Part shown: positions 49,801 to 63,890 of the stretch, in pieces
Layout of the letters: the number at the start of each line of letters is the position of its first letter
Numbering within the stretch: the first letter of the stretch is position 1
Origin: Procambarus clarkii
Lineage: Eukaryota; Arthropoda; Malacostraca; Decapoda; Cambaridae
Assembly: GCF_040958095.1 (NCBI RefSeq)
Contig: NC_091193.1
Coordinates: 37,855,886-37,919,885, forward strand
Length of the DNA stretch: 64,000 nt
Reading direction: 5' to 3'
Translations under genes and position numbers: made by a program
Notes under the pieces: model-generated
Told to the model about the DNA's origin: nothing
The model's database searches: none
What the model saw: only the letters and a program-made list of their open reading frames with translations

Positions 49801-50455
49801 GTGCTACCACATACTGGACGTGCTAGCACATACTGGACGTGCTAGCACATACTGGACGTGCTAGCACATACTGGACGTGCTACCACATACTGGACGTGCT
49901 AGCACATACTGGACGTGCTAGCACATACTGGACGTGCTACCACATACTGGACGTGCTAGCACATACTGGACGTGCTACCACATACTGGACGTGCTACCAC
50001 ATACTGGACGTGCTAGCACATACTGGACGTGCTAGCACATACTGGACGTGCTACCACATACTGGACGTGCTAGCACATACTGGACGTGCTACCACATACT
50101 GGACGTGCTAGCACATACTGGACGTGCTACCACATACTGGACGTGCTAGCACATACTGGACGTGCTACCACATACTGGACGTGCTAGCACATACTGGACG
50201 TGCTACCACATACTGGACGTGCTAGCACATACTGGACGTGCTAGCACATACTGGACGTGCTAGCACATACTGGACGTGCTACCACATACTGGACGTGCTA
50301 GCACATACTGGACGTGCTAGCACATACTGGACGTGCTACCACATACTGGACGTGCTAGCACATACTGGACGTGCTACCACATACTGGACGTGCTACCACA
50401 TACTGGACGTGCTAGCACATACTGGACGTGCTAGCACATACTAGACGTACTAGCA
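46846..50455. repeat. Satellite array, 19-bp unit, about 190 copies
   Basis: The unit is ACATACTGGACGTGCTACC. Variants are TACTAGACG for TACTGGACG, and CTAGC for CTACC. In the left part (46860-47420) the A/G variant follows a seven-unit pattern of 133 bases. To the right the CTACC and CTAGC units mostly alternate, giving a 38-bp dimer. The array joins the 40-bp satellite with no spacer. Open frames such as LPHTGRASTYWTCYHILDV are by-products. Confidence 0.97.
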
Positions 50456-51484
50456 CATAATAGATGGGCTAAGCTAAGATGCGGCCAAAACATGTTAAGT
50501 CAACAATCTCTGATCTCTACGAAGGTTATTGTGCAATCACTTTCAGTGATTGTTGATATATCATTCTTGTGTACTCTGACGATAGCCCACTGCCAGAGAT
50601 ATATACTGAGCCATGATTACGTTGTTGTGCGACAGTGTCAAGTGCTCAGTGGTACACCAATAGTTATCCCGGGTTTTGGCCGAGCCAAGAGAGCAGTTAC
50701 TAGTGATAAGTTAACTCATTGTGTTGTCTTACATGTGACGGCCTTACTAAGGTTTGCTTAGCTTTTGGCAGTGATACTTTGTATTAAGGTCAAGAAACCG
50801 TGTATAATAGTGTTAATATATATTACTAATATTTAGTTACATACGCTTTCAATCATACCACTTTTCCCAGTACAACGCTCTCCCTCGAGTCCCATTCGAC
50901 TCCCTGGCTCTCTAAATACTTCCTAACACCATCTCAAGGGTAGAGCTGCTTCACAGCCTTGTACCTTACTAATGTGGTGTATCAACCCTCGTAATTTTCT
51001 AAGCTCTCTAGCGATTGTCGTTTGGGTAGAGCGACGACCCATAACTCAAGATTACCATCACACAGTGCAGGAGATCATTACATTGTGTTATTATTTCGGC
51101 CCCCAAGAGTGCCAGTATCTTTGCCTCACTCAGCGTGAGCTGTTGCAACTGCAAGGTGTAATTGCAGGTCTTCTGTGTGAATGAAATCAATATATTTACG
51201 TAATTAGCATTTGTTTATCCAATTATGAAACTTATTTCAATACGAATAATTTAATTAAATAAAAAATCAATCGTTGTTGTTCTTAATGGTCATAATTATG
51301 TGGTTATTTAATATTTAGGACTTCGTTGTTCGTACTGAAAAAACACTGGAATTAGGTACTTTTTCACTAACATTTTCTTACTGAAATTCCTAAACGCTAT
51401 AGATTAACACACTAACACTGTGATTTACGAGTATGTTCAAGATGCGATTATGAAAAGCCTTAACCCTTGAATTGTATTATATTC
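50456..51484. other. 1 kb without a recognisable feature
   Basis: Unique sequence. Open frames of 89 and 70 codons (50492-50761, 50972-51184) show no domain. The right part becomes AT-rich. Confidence 0.45.
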
Positions 51485-53555
51485 CAATGCTGTGATTATT
51501 CAATACACCACCGCTGTGGTTATTCACTACTCTAAGCCTATGATTATTGATTACCACCAATTTCATGATTAAATATTACTCCAACGCTGTGATTATTTAA
51601 TTAAAAAACGCTGTGCTTATATACTACACCAATCCTATGATTATGCAATACAACCCCGCTGTGATTATATATTACTCCAATCTTATGATTATGTACGACA
51701 CCACCGCTGTCATTATATAATACATCAATGCTGTACATATATAATACATCAATCCAATGACTGTGAAACACACCACCGCTGCGACTATGCAATACATCAA
51801 CGTTGTGATTAAAAATTTATAAATCCTATACGTTATATAAAACACAAACGCTGTGAATATTTAATTCAAGAACGCTGTGATGATATACTACACCAACGCT
51901 GTGATGATATACTACACCAACGCTGTGATGATATACTACACCAACGCTGTGATGATATACAACACCAACGCTGTGATGATATACTACACCAACGCTGTGA
52001 TGATATACAACACCAACGCTGTGATGATATACAACACCAACGCTGTGATGATATACAACACCAACGCTGTGATGATATACAACACCAACGCTGTGATGAT
52101 ATACTACACCAACGCTGTGATGATATACAACACCAACGCTGTGATGATATACAACACCAACGCTGTGATGATATACTACACCAACGCTGTCATGATATAC
52201 AACACCAACGCTGTGATGATATACAACACCAACGCTGTGATGATATACTACACCAACGCTGTGATGATATACAACACCAACGCTGTGATGATATACAACA
52301 CCAACGCTGTGATGATATACTACATCAACGCTGTGATGATATACAACACCAACGCTGTGATGATATACAACACCAACGCTGTGATGATATACAACACCAA
52401 CGCTGTGATGATATACTACACCAACGCTGTGATGATATACAACACCAACGCTGTGATGATATACAACACCAACGCTGTGATGATATACTACATCAACGCT
52501 GTGATGATATACAACACCAACGCTGTGATGATATACTACACCAACGCTGTCATGATATACTACACCAACGCTGTGATGATATACTACATCAACGCTGTGA
52601 TGATATACAACACCAACGCTGTGATGATATACAACACCAACGCTGTCATGATATACTACACCAACGCTGTGATGATATACAACACCAACGCTGTCATGAT
52701 ATACTACACCAACGCTGTGATGATATACAACACCAACGCTGTGATGATATACTACACCAACGCTGTGATGATATACAACACCAACGCTGTGATGATATAC
52801 TACACCAACGCTGTGATGATATACTACATCAACGCTGTGATGATATACAACACCAACGCTGTGATGATATACTACACCAACGCTGTGATGATATACAACA
52901 CCAACGCTGTGATGATATACTACATCAACGCTGTGATGATATACTACATCAACGCTGTGATGATATACTACATCAACGCTGTGATGATATACTACACCAA
53001 CGCTGTGATGATATACAACACCAACGCTGTCATGATATACAACACCAACGCTGTGATGATATACTACACCAACGCTGTGATGATATACTACACCAACGCT
53101 GTGATTATATACTACACCAACGCTGTCATGATATACTACACCAACGCTGTCATGATATACAACACCAACGCTGTCATGATATACTACACCAACGCTGTCA
53201 TGATATACAACACCAACGCTGTCATGATATACTACACCAACGCTGTGATTATATACTACACCAACGCTGTCATGATATACAACACCAACGCTGTCATGAT
53301 ATACAACACCAACGCTGTCATGATATACTACACCAACGCTGTGATTATATACTACACCAACGCTGTCATGATATACAACACCAACGCTGTCATGATATAC
53401 AACATCAACGCTGTGATTATATACTACACCAACGCTGTGATTATATACTACATCAACGCTGTGATTATATACAACACCAACGCTGTGATTATATACTACA
53501 TCAACGCTGTGATTGTATAATACACCAACGCTGTGATTGTATAATACACCAACAC
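51485..53555. repeat. Minisatellite, 24-bp unit, about 86 copies
   Basis: The unit is CAACGCTGTGATGATATACT followed by ACAC, with AACAC and ACATC variants. The left 350 bases (51485-51840) hold decayed units such as CCAATGCTGTGATTATTCAA. Regular units start at about 51868. GTCATGATATAC units cluster on the right and GTGATTATATAC units at the right edge. Period 24 keeps one frame open on each strand for 547 and 608 codons (MIYYTNAV; GVVYHHSV). These follow from the repeat and are not genes. Confidence 0.97.
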
Positions 53556-53905
53556 TAGTTATCAATACACAAAGCAGGTTGCGTGTCTCTGGACGATGAA
53601 CAACAAGAGGATTATAAATGTTCTCACATGACCAATATATAAACAAGAACACTCGTATTGGTAGAGAATGTTATAGAGTAATTGTTCTAAGAGTCCAGGA
53701 GGAGTGCAGAGGACAGCCCACAGAGGCGTACCAGGGACGTATATATGTTGGGATTTACATTTATCGTTAAGTATTAAAACCAATTGGTTTATTTCATGCC
53801 CTGAGAGTTTTACCTAATGCGATTTATATGTACGTGCCAGCTTACTCTTGTGTATTTACTGACAAACGGAATGTAGGAACGATTCCCTCCACCATTCCCT
53901 TGGAT
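53556..53905. other. No gene seen
   Basis: Unique spacer between two arrays. Nothing recognised. Confidence 0.4.
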
Positions 53906-53908
53906 TTC

Positions 53909-54512
53909 GAACCCAGGTCCACTCGTTTCGTACCCAGAACCACTCGTTTCGGACCCAGGTCCATTCATTTCGGACCCTGGTCCACTCGTTTCGGACCCAG
54001 GTCCACTCATTTCGGACCCAGGTCCACTCGTTTCGGACCCAGGTCCACTCGTTTCGGACCCAGGTCCACTCATTTCGGACCCTGGTCCACTCGTTTCGGA
54101 ACCTGGTCCACTCGTTTCGGACCTTGGTCCACTCGTTTCGGACCAAGGTAAACACGTTTCGGACGAGGGTCCATTCGTTTCGGACCCAGGTGCACTTGTT
54201 TCGGACCCAGGTCCACTCGTTTTGAACCCAGATCCACTCGTTTCGGACCCAGGTCCACTCGTCTCGGACCCCCGGTCCACTCGTTTCGGACCCAGGTCCA
54301 CCAGTTTCGAACCCAGGTCCACTCGTTTCGTACACATATAAACTCGTTTCGAACCAAGGTAAACTCGTATCGGAGCCAGGTCCACTCGTTTCGGACCCAG
54401 ATCCACTCGTTTCGAACCAAGGTCCACTCGTTTCGGATCCCGGTCCACTCGTTTCGAACCCAGATCCACTCGTTTCGGATCCCGGTCCACGCGTTTCAGA
54501 CCCAGGTCCACA
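53909..54512. repeat. Minisatellite, 21-bp unit, about 29 copies
   Basis: The unit is GGTCCACTCGTTTCGGACCC plus A. Variants include CATTTCGG, CCTGGTCC and AACCCAGAT. Period 21 keeps frames open on both strands (GPGSETS, VRNEWTW). This is an array effect. Confidence 0.95.
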
Positions 54513-54627
54513 AATATAGCTTGACAAGTTTTCTAACTAATAAACAACAATACTCTCCTTCATTGTCGAGGCTGTTCAACCTAACCACGTGAATTCTCAG
54601 AGACCCTGGTGGTGATGAGACAGGTAC
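54513..54627. other. Short spacer
   Basis: Unique sequence between two 21-bp arrays of unrelated unit sequence. Confidence 0.5.
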
Positions 54628-57600
54628 AGTAGCTGCTGTGTTTGGTACTAGTAGCTGCTGTGTTGGTACTTGTAGCTGCTGCGTTGGTACTTGTAGCTGC
54701 TGTGTTGGTACTTGTAGCTGCTGCGTTGGTACTTGTAGCTGCTGTGTTGGTACTTGTAGCTGCTGTGTTTGGTACTAGTAGCTGCTGTGTTGGTACTTGT
54801 AGCTGCTGCGTTGGTACTTGTAGCTGCTGTGTTGGTACTTGTAGCTGCTGTGTTTGGTACTAGTAGCTGCTGTGTTGGTACTTGTAGCTGCTGCGTTGGT
54901 ACTTGTAGCTGCTGTGTTGGTACTAGTACCTGCTGTGTTGGTACTAGTAGCTGCTGTGTTGGTACTAGTAGCTGCTGCGTTGGTACTAGTAGCTGCTGTG
55001 TTGGTACTTGTAGCTGCTGCGTTGGTACTTGTAGCTGCTGTGTTGGTACTAGTAGCTGCTGTGTTGGTACTTGTAGCTGCTGTGTTTGGTACTAGTAGCT
55101 GCTGTGTTGGTACTTGTAGCTGCTGCGTTGGTACTTGTAGCTGCTGTGTTGGTACTAGTACCTGCTGTGTTGGTACTAGTAGCTGCTGTGTTGGTACTAG
55201 TAGCTGCTGCGTTGGTACTAGTAGCTGCTGTGTTGGTACTTGTAGCTGCTGCGTTGGTACTTGTAGCTGCTGTGTTGGTACTAGTAGCTGCTGTGTTGGT
55301 ACTTGTAGCTGCTGTGTTTGGTACTAGTAGCTGCTGTGTTGGTACTAGTAGCTGCTGTGTTGTTACTTGTAGCTGCTGTGTTGGTACTTGTAGCTGCTGT
55401 GTTGGTACTTGTAGCTGCTGTGTTGTTACTTGTAGCTGCTGTGTTGGTACTTGTAGCTGCTGTGTTGGTACTAGTAGCTGCTGTGTTGTTACTTGTAGCT
55501 GCTGTGTTTGGTACTAGTAGCTGCTGTGTTGGTACTTGTAGCTGCTGTGTTGGTACTAGTAGCTGCTGTGTTGTTACTTGTAGCTGCTGTGTTGGTACTA
55601 GTAGCTGCTGTGTTGTTACTTGTAGCTGCTGCGTTGGTACTTGTAGCTGCTGTGTTGGTACTTGTAGCTGCTGTGTTGGTACTAGTAGCTGCTGTGTTGG
55701 TACTAGTAGCTGCTGTGTTGTTACTTGTAGCTGCTGTGTTTGGTACTTGTAGCTGCTGTGTTTGGTACTAGTAGCTGCTGTGTTGGTACTTGTAGCTGCT
55801 GTGTTGGTACTAGTAGCTGCTGTGTTGGTACTTGTAGCTGCTGTGTTGTTACTTGTAGCTGCTGTGTTGGTACTTGTAGCTGCTGTGTTGGTACTAGTAG
55901 CTGCTGTGTTGGTACTAGTAGCTGCTGTGTTGGTACTTGTAGCTGCTGTGTTGTTACTTGTAGCTGCTGTGTTGGTACTAGTAGCTGCTGTGTTGGTACT
56001 TGTAGCTGCTGTGTTTGTACTAGTAGCTGCTGTGTTGGTACTTGTAGCTGCTGTGTTGGTACTTGTAGCTGCTGTGTTGGTACTTGTAGCTGCTGTGTTG
56101 GTACTAGTAGCTGCTGTGTTGGTACTTGTAGCTGCTGTGTTGGTACTTGTAGCTGCTGTGTTGTTACTTGTAGCTGCTGTGTTGGTACTAGTAGCTGCTG
56201 TGTTGGTACTTGTAGCTGCTGTGTTGGTACTTGTAGCTGCTGTGTTGGTACTAGTAGCTGCTGTGTTGGTACTTGTAGCTGCTGTGTTGGTACTTGTAGC
56301 TGCTGTGTTGGTACTAGTAGCTGCTGTGTTGTTACTTGTAGCTGCTGTGTTGGTACTTGTAGCTGCTGTGTTGTTACTTGTAGCTGCTGTGTTGGTACTT
56401 GTAGCTGCTGTGTTGTTACTTGTAGCTGCTGTGTTGGTACTAGTAGCTGCTGTGTTGGTACTAGTAGCTGCAGTGTTGGTACTTGTAGCTGCTGTGTTGG
56501 TACTAGTAGCTGCTGTGTTGGTACTTGTAGCTGCTGTGTTGGTACTAGTAGCTGCTGTGTTGGTACTAGTAGCTGCTGTATTGGTACTTGTAGCTGCTGT
56601 GTTGGTACTTGTAGCTGCTGTGTTGGTACTTGTAGTTGCTGTGTTGGTACTTGTAGCTGCTGTGTTGGTACTAGTAGCTGCTGTGTTGGTACTTGTAGCT
56701 GCTGTGTTGGTACTAGTAGCTGCTGTGTTGGTACTTGTAGCTGCTGTGTTGGTACTAGTAGCTGCTGTGTTGGTACTAGTAGCTGCTGTATTGGTACTTG
56801 TAGCTGCTGTGTTGGTACTAGTAGCTGCTGTGTTGGTACTTGTAGCTGCTGTGTTGGTACTAGTAGCTGCTGTGTTGGTACTTGTAGCTGCTGTGTTGGT
56901 ACTTGTAGCTGCTGTGTTGGTACTAGTAGCTGCTGTGTTGGTACTTGTAGCTGCTGTGTTGGTACTTGTAGCTGCTGTGTTGGTACTAGTAGCTGTTGTG
57001 TTGGTACTTGTAGCTGCTGTGTTGGTACTTGTAGCTGCTGTGTTGTTGCTTGTAGCTGCTGTGTTGGTACTTGTAGCTGCTGTGTTGGTACTAGTAGCTG
57101 CTGTGTTGGTACTTGTAGCTGCTGTGTTGTTACTTGTAGCTGCTGTGTTGGTACTTGTAGCTGCTGTGTTGTTACTTGTAGCTGCTGTGTTGGTACTTGT
57201 AGCTGCTGTGTTGGTACTAGTAGCTGCTGTGTTGGTACTTGTAGCTGCTGTGTTGGTACTAGTAGCTGCTGTGTTGGTACTTGTAGCTGCTGTGTTGGTA
57301 CTTGTAGCTGCTGTGTTGTTACTTGTAGCTGCTGTGTTGGTACTAGTAGCTGCTGTGTTGGTACTAGTAGTTGCTGTGTTGGTACTAGTAGCTGCTGTGT
57401 TGGTACTTGTAGCTGCTGTGTTGGTACTTGTAGCTGCTGTGTTGGTACTTGTAGCTGCTGTGTTTGTACTAGTAGCTGCTGTGTTGGTACTTGTAGCTGC
57501 TGTGTTGGTACTAGTAGCTGCTGTGTTGGTACTTGTAGCTGCTGTGTTGGTACTTGTAGCTGCTGTGTTTGTACTAGTAGCTGCTGTGTTGGTACTTGTA

Positions 57601-58463
57601 GCTGCTGTGTTGGTACTTGTAGCTGCTGTGTTGGTACTTGTAGCTGCTGTGTTGGTACTTGTAGCTGCTGTGTTTGTACTAGTAGCTGCTGTGTTGGTAC
57701 TTGTAGCTGCTGTGTTGGTACTTGTAGCTGCTGTGTTGTTACTTGTAGCTGCTGTGTTTGTACTAGTAGCTGCTGTGTTGGTACTTGTAGCTGCTGTGTT
57801 GGTACTAGTAGCTGCTCTGTTGGTACTTGTAGCTGCTGTGTTGGTACTAGTAGCTGCTGTGTTGGTACTAGTAGCTGCTGTGTTGGTACTTGTAGCTGCT
57901 GTGTTTGTACTAGTAGCTGCTGTGTTGGTACTTGTAGCTGCTGTGTTGGTACTAGTAGCTGCTGTGTTGGTACTTGTAGCTGCTGTGTTTGTACTAGTAG
58001 CTGCTGTGTTGGTACTTGTAGCTGCTGTGTTGGTACTAGTAGCTGCTGTGTTGGTACTTGTAGCTGCTGTGTTGGTACTAGTAGCTGCTGTGTTGGTACT
58101 AGTAGCTGCTGTGTTGGTACTTGTAGCTGCTGTGTTTGTACTAGTAGCTGCTGTGTTGGTACTTGTAGCTGCTGTGTTGGTACTAGTAGCTGCTGTGTTG
58201 GTACTTGTAGCTGCTGTGTTTGTACTAGTAGCTGCTGTGTTGGTACTTGTAGCTGCTGTGTTGGTACTAGTAGCTGCTGTGTTGGTACTTGTAGCTGCTG
58301 TGTTTGTACTAGTAGCTGCTGTGTTGGTACTTGTAGCTGCTGTGTTGTTACTTGTAGCTGCTGTGTTTGTACTAGTAGCTGCTGTGTTGGTACTTGTAGC
58401 TGCTGTGTTGGTACTAGTAGCTGCTGTGTTGGTACTTGTAGCTGCTGTGTTTGTACTAGTAGC
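54628..58463. repeat. Minisatellite, 21-bp unit, about 183 copies
   Basis: The unit is GTAGCTGCTGTGTTGGTACT plus T or A (CTTGTAGC or CTAGTAGC). A GTTTGGTAC variant adds one base. In the left part these variants recur every 232 bases (54854, 55086, 55318), giving a higher-order repeat of eleven units plus one base. From 55762 on the register is steady to the end. Two overlapping open frames of more than 900 codons (CSCCVGT and VLVLVAA repeats) are by-products of a stop-free 21-bp unit. Confidence 0.97.
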
Positions 58464-58630
58464 TCTTCAGAGGTTGCATGGCGTTTTTTTTTCAGGTGAC
58501 CTTCTTTTGTGTCTCGAGGTCGAATATGTCGTCCAACAGGATCTCCAACTCCACTTTCCGGGCCATCTCACTTGGTCTGGACATAACGTGACAGTTTATA
58601 CCCAGATTTAGGAGAGTGACTTGGTCCTCA

Positions 58631-58632
<2 letters not shown>
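58464..58632. other. No gene seen
   Basis: Unique spacer before a TA tract. Confidence 0.4.

Positions 58633-58718
<86 letters not shown>
58633..58718. repeat. (TA)n microsatellite
   Basis: About 43 TA units flanking the left end of the inverted-repeat element. Confidence 0.97.
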
Positions 58719-60053
<1,335 letters not shown>

Positions 60054-60186
60054 ATCGCGTCAGACTAGAAATAAAAATGAATTTTGGAGAATTGATTTTT
60101 CAATTACCATCAACAGAGTGAAGAAAAATAAGAAATATTGAGAAAATTCGTGTTTGAATTCTTAATCTTACCTTTTTGGTCATATT
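60054..60186 (+). mobile_element. PLE 3' terminal fragment in opposite orientation
   Basis: Reads GTCAGACTAGAAATAAAAAT, then TTTTGGAGAATTGATTTTTC, AAGAAATATTGAGAAAATTC and TCTTAATCTTACCTTTTTGG. This is the reverse complement of the terminal ~135 bases of the adjoining minus-strand PLE (59212-59350). It abuts the point where that PLE is truncated, so the pair is arranged as an inverted repeat around the endonuclease region. Confidence 0.8.
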
Positions 60187-60202
60187 TAACCACACACTCA
60201 CA

Positions 60203-60257
<55 letters not shown>
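60187..60257. repeat. (CA)n microsatellite
   Basis: About 33 CA units with minor interruptions at the left. It directly precedes the truncated LINE. Confidence 0.95.
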
Positions 60258-61089
<832 letters not shown>

Positions 61090-61254
61090 GTCTGTATGTG
61101 AGTGTGTGTGTTCGCGTAAATCATGAAAATTAACACGTGAAGAAAAATGTGACAGTGTCAGACCACGGAGGAAGAATTGAAACAGGAATTTCCTTAAGTA
61201 CTTTCGTATATTAAGGAATGCTTTACAAGTCTATAACTTTGGACATATATATGC

Positions 61255-61256
<2 letters not shown>

Positions 61257-61324
<68 letters not shown>
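61257..61324. repeat. (GA)n microsatellite
   Basis: About 34 uninterrupted GA units. Confidence 0.97.
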
Positions 61325-61328
<4 letters not shown>

Positions 61329-61343
61329 AACCCGTCTGTTATA

Positions 61344-61609
61344 ATTTTTTTTTTTTTTTTTTTATATATACAAGAGTTGTTACATTCTTGTACAGCCACT
61401 AGAACGCGTAGCGTTTCGGGCAGGTCCCTGGAATACGATCCCCGCCGCGATGAATCGTTTTTTTCATCCAAGTACACATTTTACTGTTGCGTTAAAGGCT
61501 ACAGTTAAGGATTTGCGCCCAGTAAATCCTCCCTGGCCAGGATACGAACCCATGACATAGCGCTCGCGGAACGCCAGGCGAGTGTCTTACCACTACACCA
61601 CGGAGACTG
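61344..61609 (-). mobile_element. tRNA-derived SINE, family D, with A-rich tail
   Basis: On the minus strand the element starts CAGTCTCCGTGGTGTAGTGG with box A in GTGGTGTAGTGGTAAG (61586-61602). Box B GGTTCGTATCC is at 61540-61550. The body includes CCTTAACTGTAGCCTTTAAC and AACAGTAAAATGTGTACTTG and ends in (TA)n plus an A run (61346-61363 on the plus strand is poly-T). Spacing and motifs are close to a real tRNA, so this is a relatively well-kept SINE. Confidence 0.9.
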
Positions 61610-61735
61610 ATTAATCATCTTCTCTGCCGTGACCATAAATGTCGTAACGTGACCTCTCTTGACCTACATTGCCATGTTTCCATTTATTTTGACCTCCAAA
61701 GTCGGGATCTTATCTCTCTTAACTTCTTCTGCCCT

Positions 61736-62043
61736 TGCCTGCTTTGTTCTGACCTCCTCTGGCTTGACTTCCTCTGGCTTGATCACTTCTGGCTTGATCA
61801 CTTCTGGCTTGACCTCCTCTAGCTTGACCTCCTCTGGCTTGACTTCCTCTAGCTTGACCTCCTCTGGCTTGACCTTTTGCTTGATCTCCTCTGGCTTGAC
61901 CTCCCCTGGCTTGACCTCCTCTGGCTTGACCTCCTCTGGCTTGACCTCCTCTGGCTTGACCTCCTCTGGCTTGACCTCCCCTGGCTTGACCTCCCCCTGG
62001 CTTGACCTCCTCTGGCTTGACTTCTTCTGGCTTGACCTCATCA
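61736..62043. repeat. Minisatellite, 15-bp unit, about 20 copies
   Basis: The unit is CCTCTGGCTTGACCT, with CTAGCTTG and CCCCTGGC variants and one shortened unit near 61876. Period 15 keeps frames open on both strands (SGLTS; EEVKP; RGGQA). These frames are not genes. Confidence 0.95.
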
Positions 62044-62834
62044 TTATAGGTAACAGTTCTACTGAGATAGCTGCACCTGTTGGTTGTAATTTCGCAAGAA
62101 GGATGCATATTACTGAGGCAGTGAGAGCTCTCTCTCAGCTACTTTCCAGTGTGAAAATCCGCACTTATCTTCCTGTAAAATCACGCAGAAAACGTTACAA
62201 ACTGTCTACTTGACGCGCATGTCGGCAAGTTCCTATGGCTGATCCTGGCATCCTTCAGTGATGTTAACTTTCACTTACCACTGGTTGTGCACGCTTGCAC
62301 TGACCACACAACCTTGCCTCTGATCTGAAAGAAAGATAATGTTGCAGACGTCTGTACAAGAAGTCTGCACACAGTAAAGCAAGACATCTTTAGAAAACTA
62401 TTGGCATAAATCCTCACACTCATTCATCGGAAAGCTCTTTGTAAAATTCGTGATGAGATATTAGAAAAGTCGTTGATGAAAAATATTCTCTAAGTAGCAA
62501 GCCATTTGGTTCTGTATGTAACAAAAGCATCGGACATTTTACAACAGTTGACTGCAAAATGGAACAAGAATCTCGACTGTGAAAAGGATAAATATGTCAT
62601 TGCTTTGGAAAATGCTTGAGCATATGAGAAAGTGTGGCTCAGGGCACAGAGAACTGGTGTGCAGATTAAAGAAACTCGGAGATGATGGTAATCGTTTGTA
62701 CCTCATTAAACCTGCTTAAGAAAATGAACCCTTTGGGTTTTTGTAAATAACCTTTCCTCCTGTGAAAAACAGAGAAAGAGAATTATCAGAAGAAAGCGCC
62801 AAGTCACTAACCGCGAACTTAGCACAGAATGAAG
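62044..62834. other. No clear gene; possibly decayed LINE
   Basis: Around 62590-62680 the plus strand can be read as short pieces (ALENA, EKVWLRAQRTGVQIKETRR) resembling the basic linker ahead of a LINE reverse transcriptase. Stops interrupt it. The rest is not recognised. Confidence 0.3.
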
Positions 62835-62945
62835 TGTACTCCAGGCCAGTGTTACGGGACCACTCCTGTGGAACATCTATTTCAATGACATGCTACAGTA
62901 AATAACATAGACCGTTACTATGCATTTGACTGTGCACCAACTCAA
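62835..62945 (+). mobile_element. Degenerate LINE reverse transcriptase motif
   Basis: The plus strand reads LQASVTGPLLWNIYFNDMLQ (about 62845-62900). This is the motif before the catalytic centre of non-LTR reverse transcriptases (QGS-LGP-LxxxYxND). The WNIYFNDML wording differs from the other LINEs here, suggesting a different family. Confidence 0.6.
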
Positions 62946-62994
62946 TCAGAAGACATGAAGAATATTGTAAATCATATGAATACAACCATTACAA

Positions 62995-63800
62995 CTAGTT
63001 CATCTTGTCACGACAGTGGCAAGTTATTTATGCACGGAAAAAATCTTACTGATGACTTACTCATGAACGCACTCAATTTGAACACTCACAGCTCAGGATG
63101 GAAGCAAGTCGATGAAGGACTCTGTAGGGTTAGGCAGGTACTAGTCAACAACGGCTTCTCTAAAGCTTATGTTGAAGACGTGCTTAAAAGAAAGATGAAA
63201 CGCCATGCAACCTCTGAAGAGTCAACTAACACAACATTTGTATCTCCAATTAAGCTGTTGTACAGGAACTTCTTTTCGACGGGTCATAAAACGGAGGAAA
63301 GTGTCCTGAAATATATTATTAATAGGAACGTTATCCCCACAGACACAAATCAGAAGACAAAATTGACAATTTAGTACAAAAACAAGAAAACGGCCAAACT
63401 ACTCATGAAGAATTCTCCAGACACCAAACAGAACGCCTTGAAAGAAACCAACATCGTCTATGCTTTCACATGCCCACTTGGGGACTGTCAGCCCCAAAGA
63501 ACTCAGTATATAGGCAAGACAACAACATCCATTTCCAGGCGATTAACAATGCACAAACAACAGGGCTCCCTTAAGGAATGTAATATCTCCTCACACAACC
63601 AGACCATCACCAGACCAACAAGCAACACAGAAATTATCGACAGATACAGCGATAGCAGGAGAGTCGACATCAGCGAGGCACTACACATCAAAAAGTCAAC
63701 ACCAGCAGTCAACAGCTAATTAACACATTATTATATTATACCCACTTCATGACCCCGAACCAACACAGACATAAGAAGAGAAAATACGCAATGTACCCAT
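62995..63800 (+). mobile_element. Penelope-like element, 3' part with GIY-YIG endonuclease (broken)
   Basis: The longest PLE piece. After the thumb-like block SGWKQVDEGLCRVRQVL and NNGFSKAYVEDVLKRKMKRH come FFSTGHKTEESVLKYI, NVIPTDTNQK and NSPDTKQNALKETNIVYAF. The endonuclease CPLGDCQ, YIGKTTTSISRRLTMHKQQG and NTEIIDRYSDSRRVDISEAL follow. It lacks most of the reverse transcriptase and its frame is broken. The 3' side is short and runs into a (TA)n tract. Confidence 0.85.
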
Positions 63801-63809
63801 TGATTTGTG

Positions 63810-63811
<2 letters not shown>

Positions 63812-63887
<76 letters not shown>
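63812..63887. repeat. (TA)n microsatellite
   Basis: About 38 TA units between the PLE and the last inverted-repeat element. Confidence 0.97.

Positions 63888-63890
<3 letters not shown>

Noticed and set aside
32130-50455. CRISPR array
   Set aside because: There are no unique spacers between repeats, the unit is fully tandem, and the context is eukaryotic transposons.
51826-53652. Open frames of 547 (plus) and 608 (minus) codons with eight-residue repeats
   Set aside because: Period 24 preserves one frame. Both strands are open and no unique domain lies at either end.
53909-54512. Repetitive structural protein gene on the minus strand (GPGSETS repeats)
   Set aside because: Minisatellite with several frames open on the minus strand. 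No non-repeat coding flank was found.
55740-58611. Cys-rich (919 codons) and Leu/Val-rich (949 codons) open frames, suggesting a keratin-associated or silk-like protein
   Set aside because: Two overlapping frames of one 21-bp minisatellite. There is no signal peptide, unique termini or exon structure.
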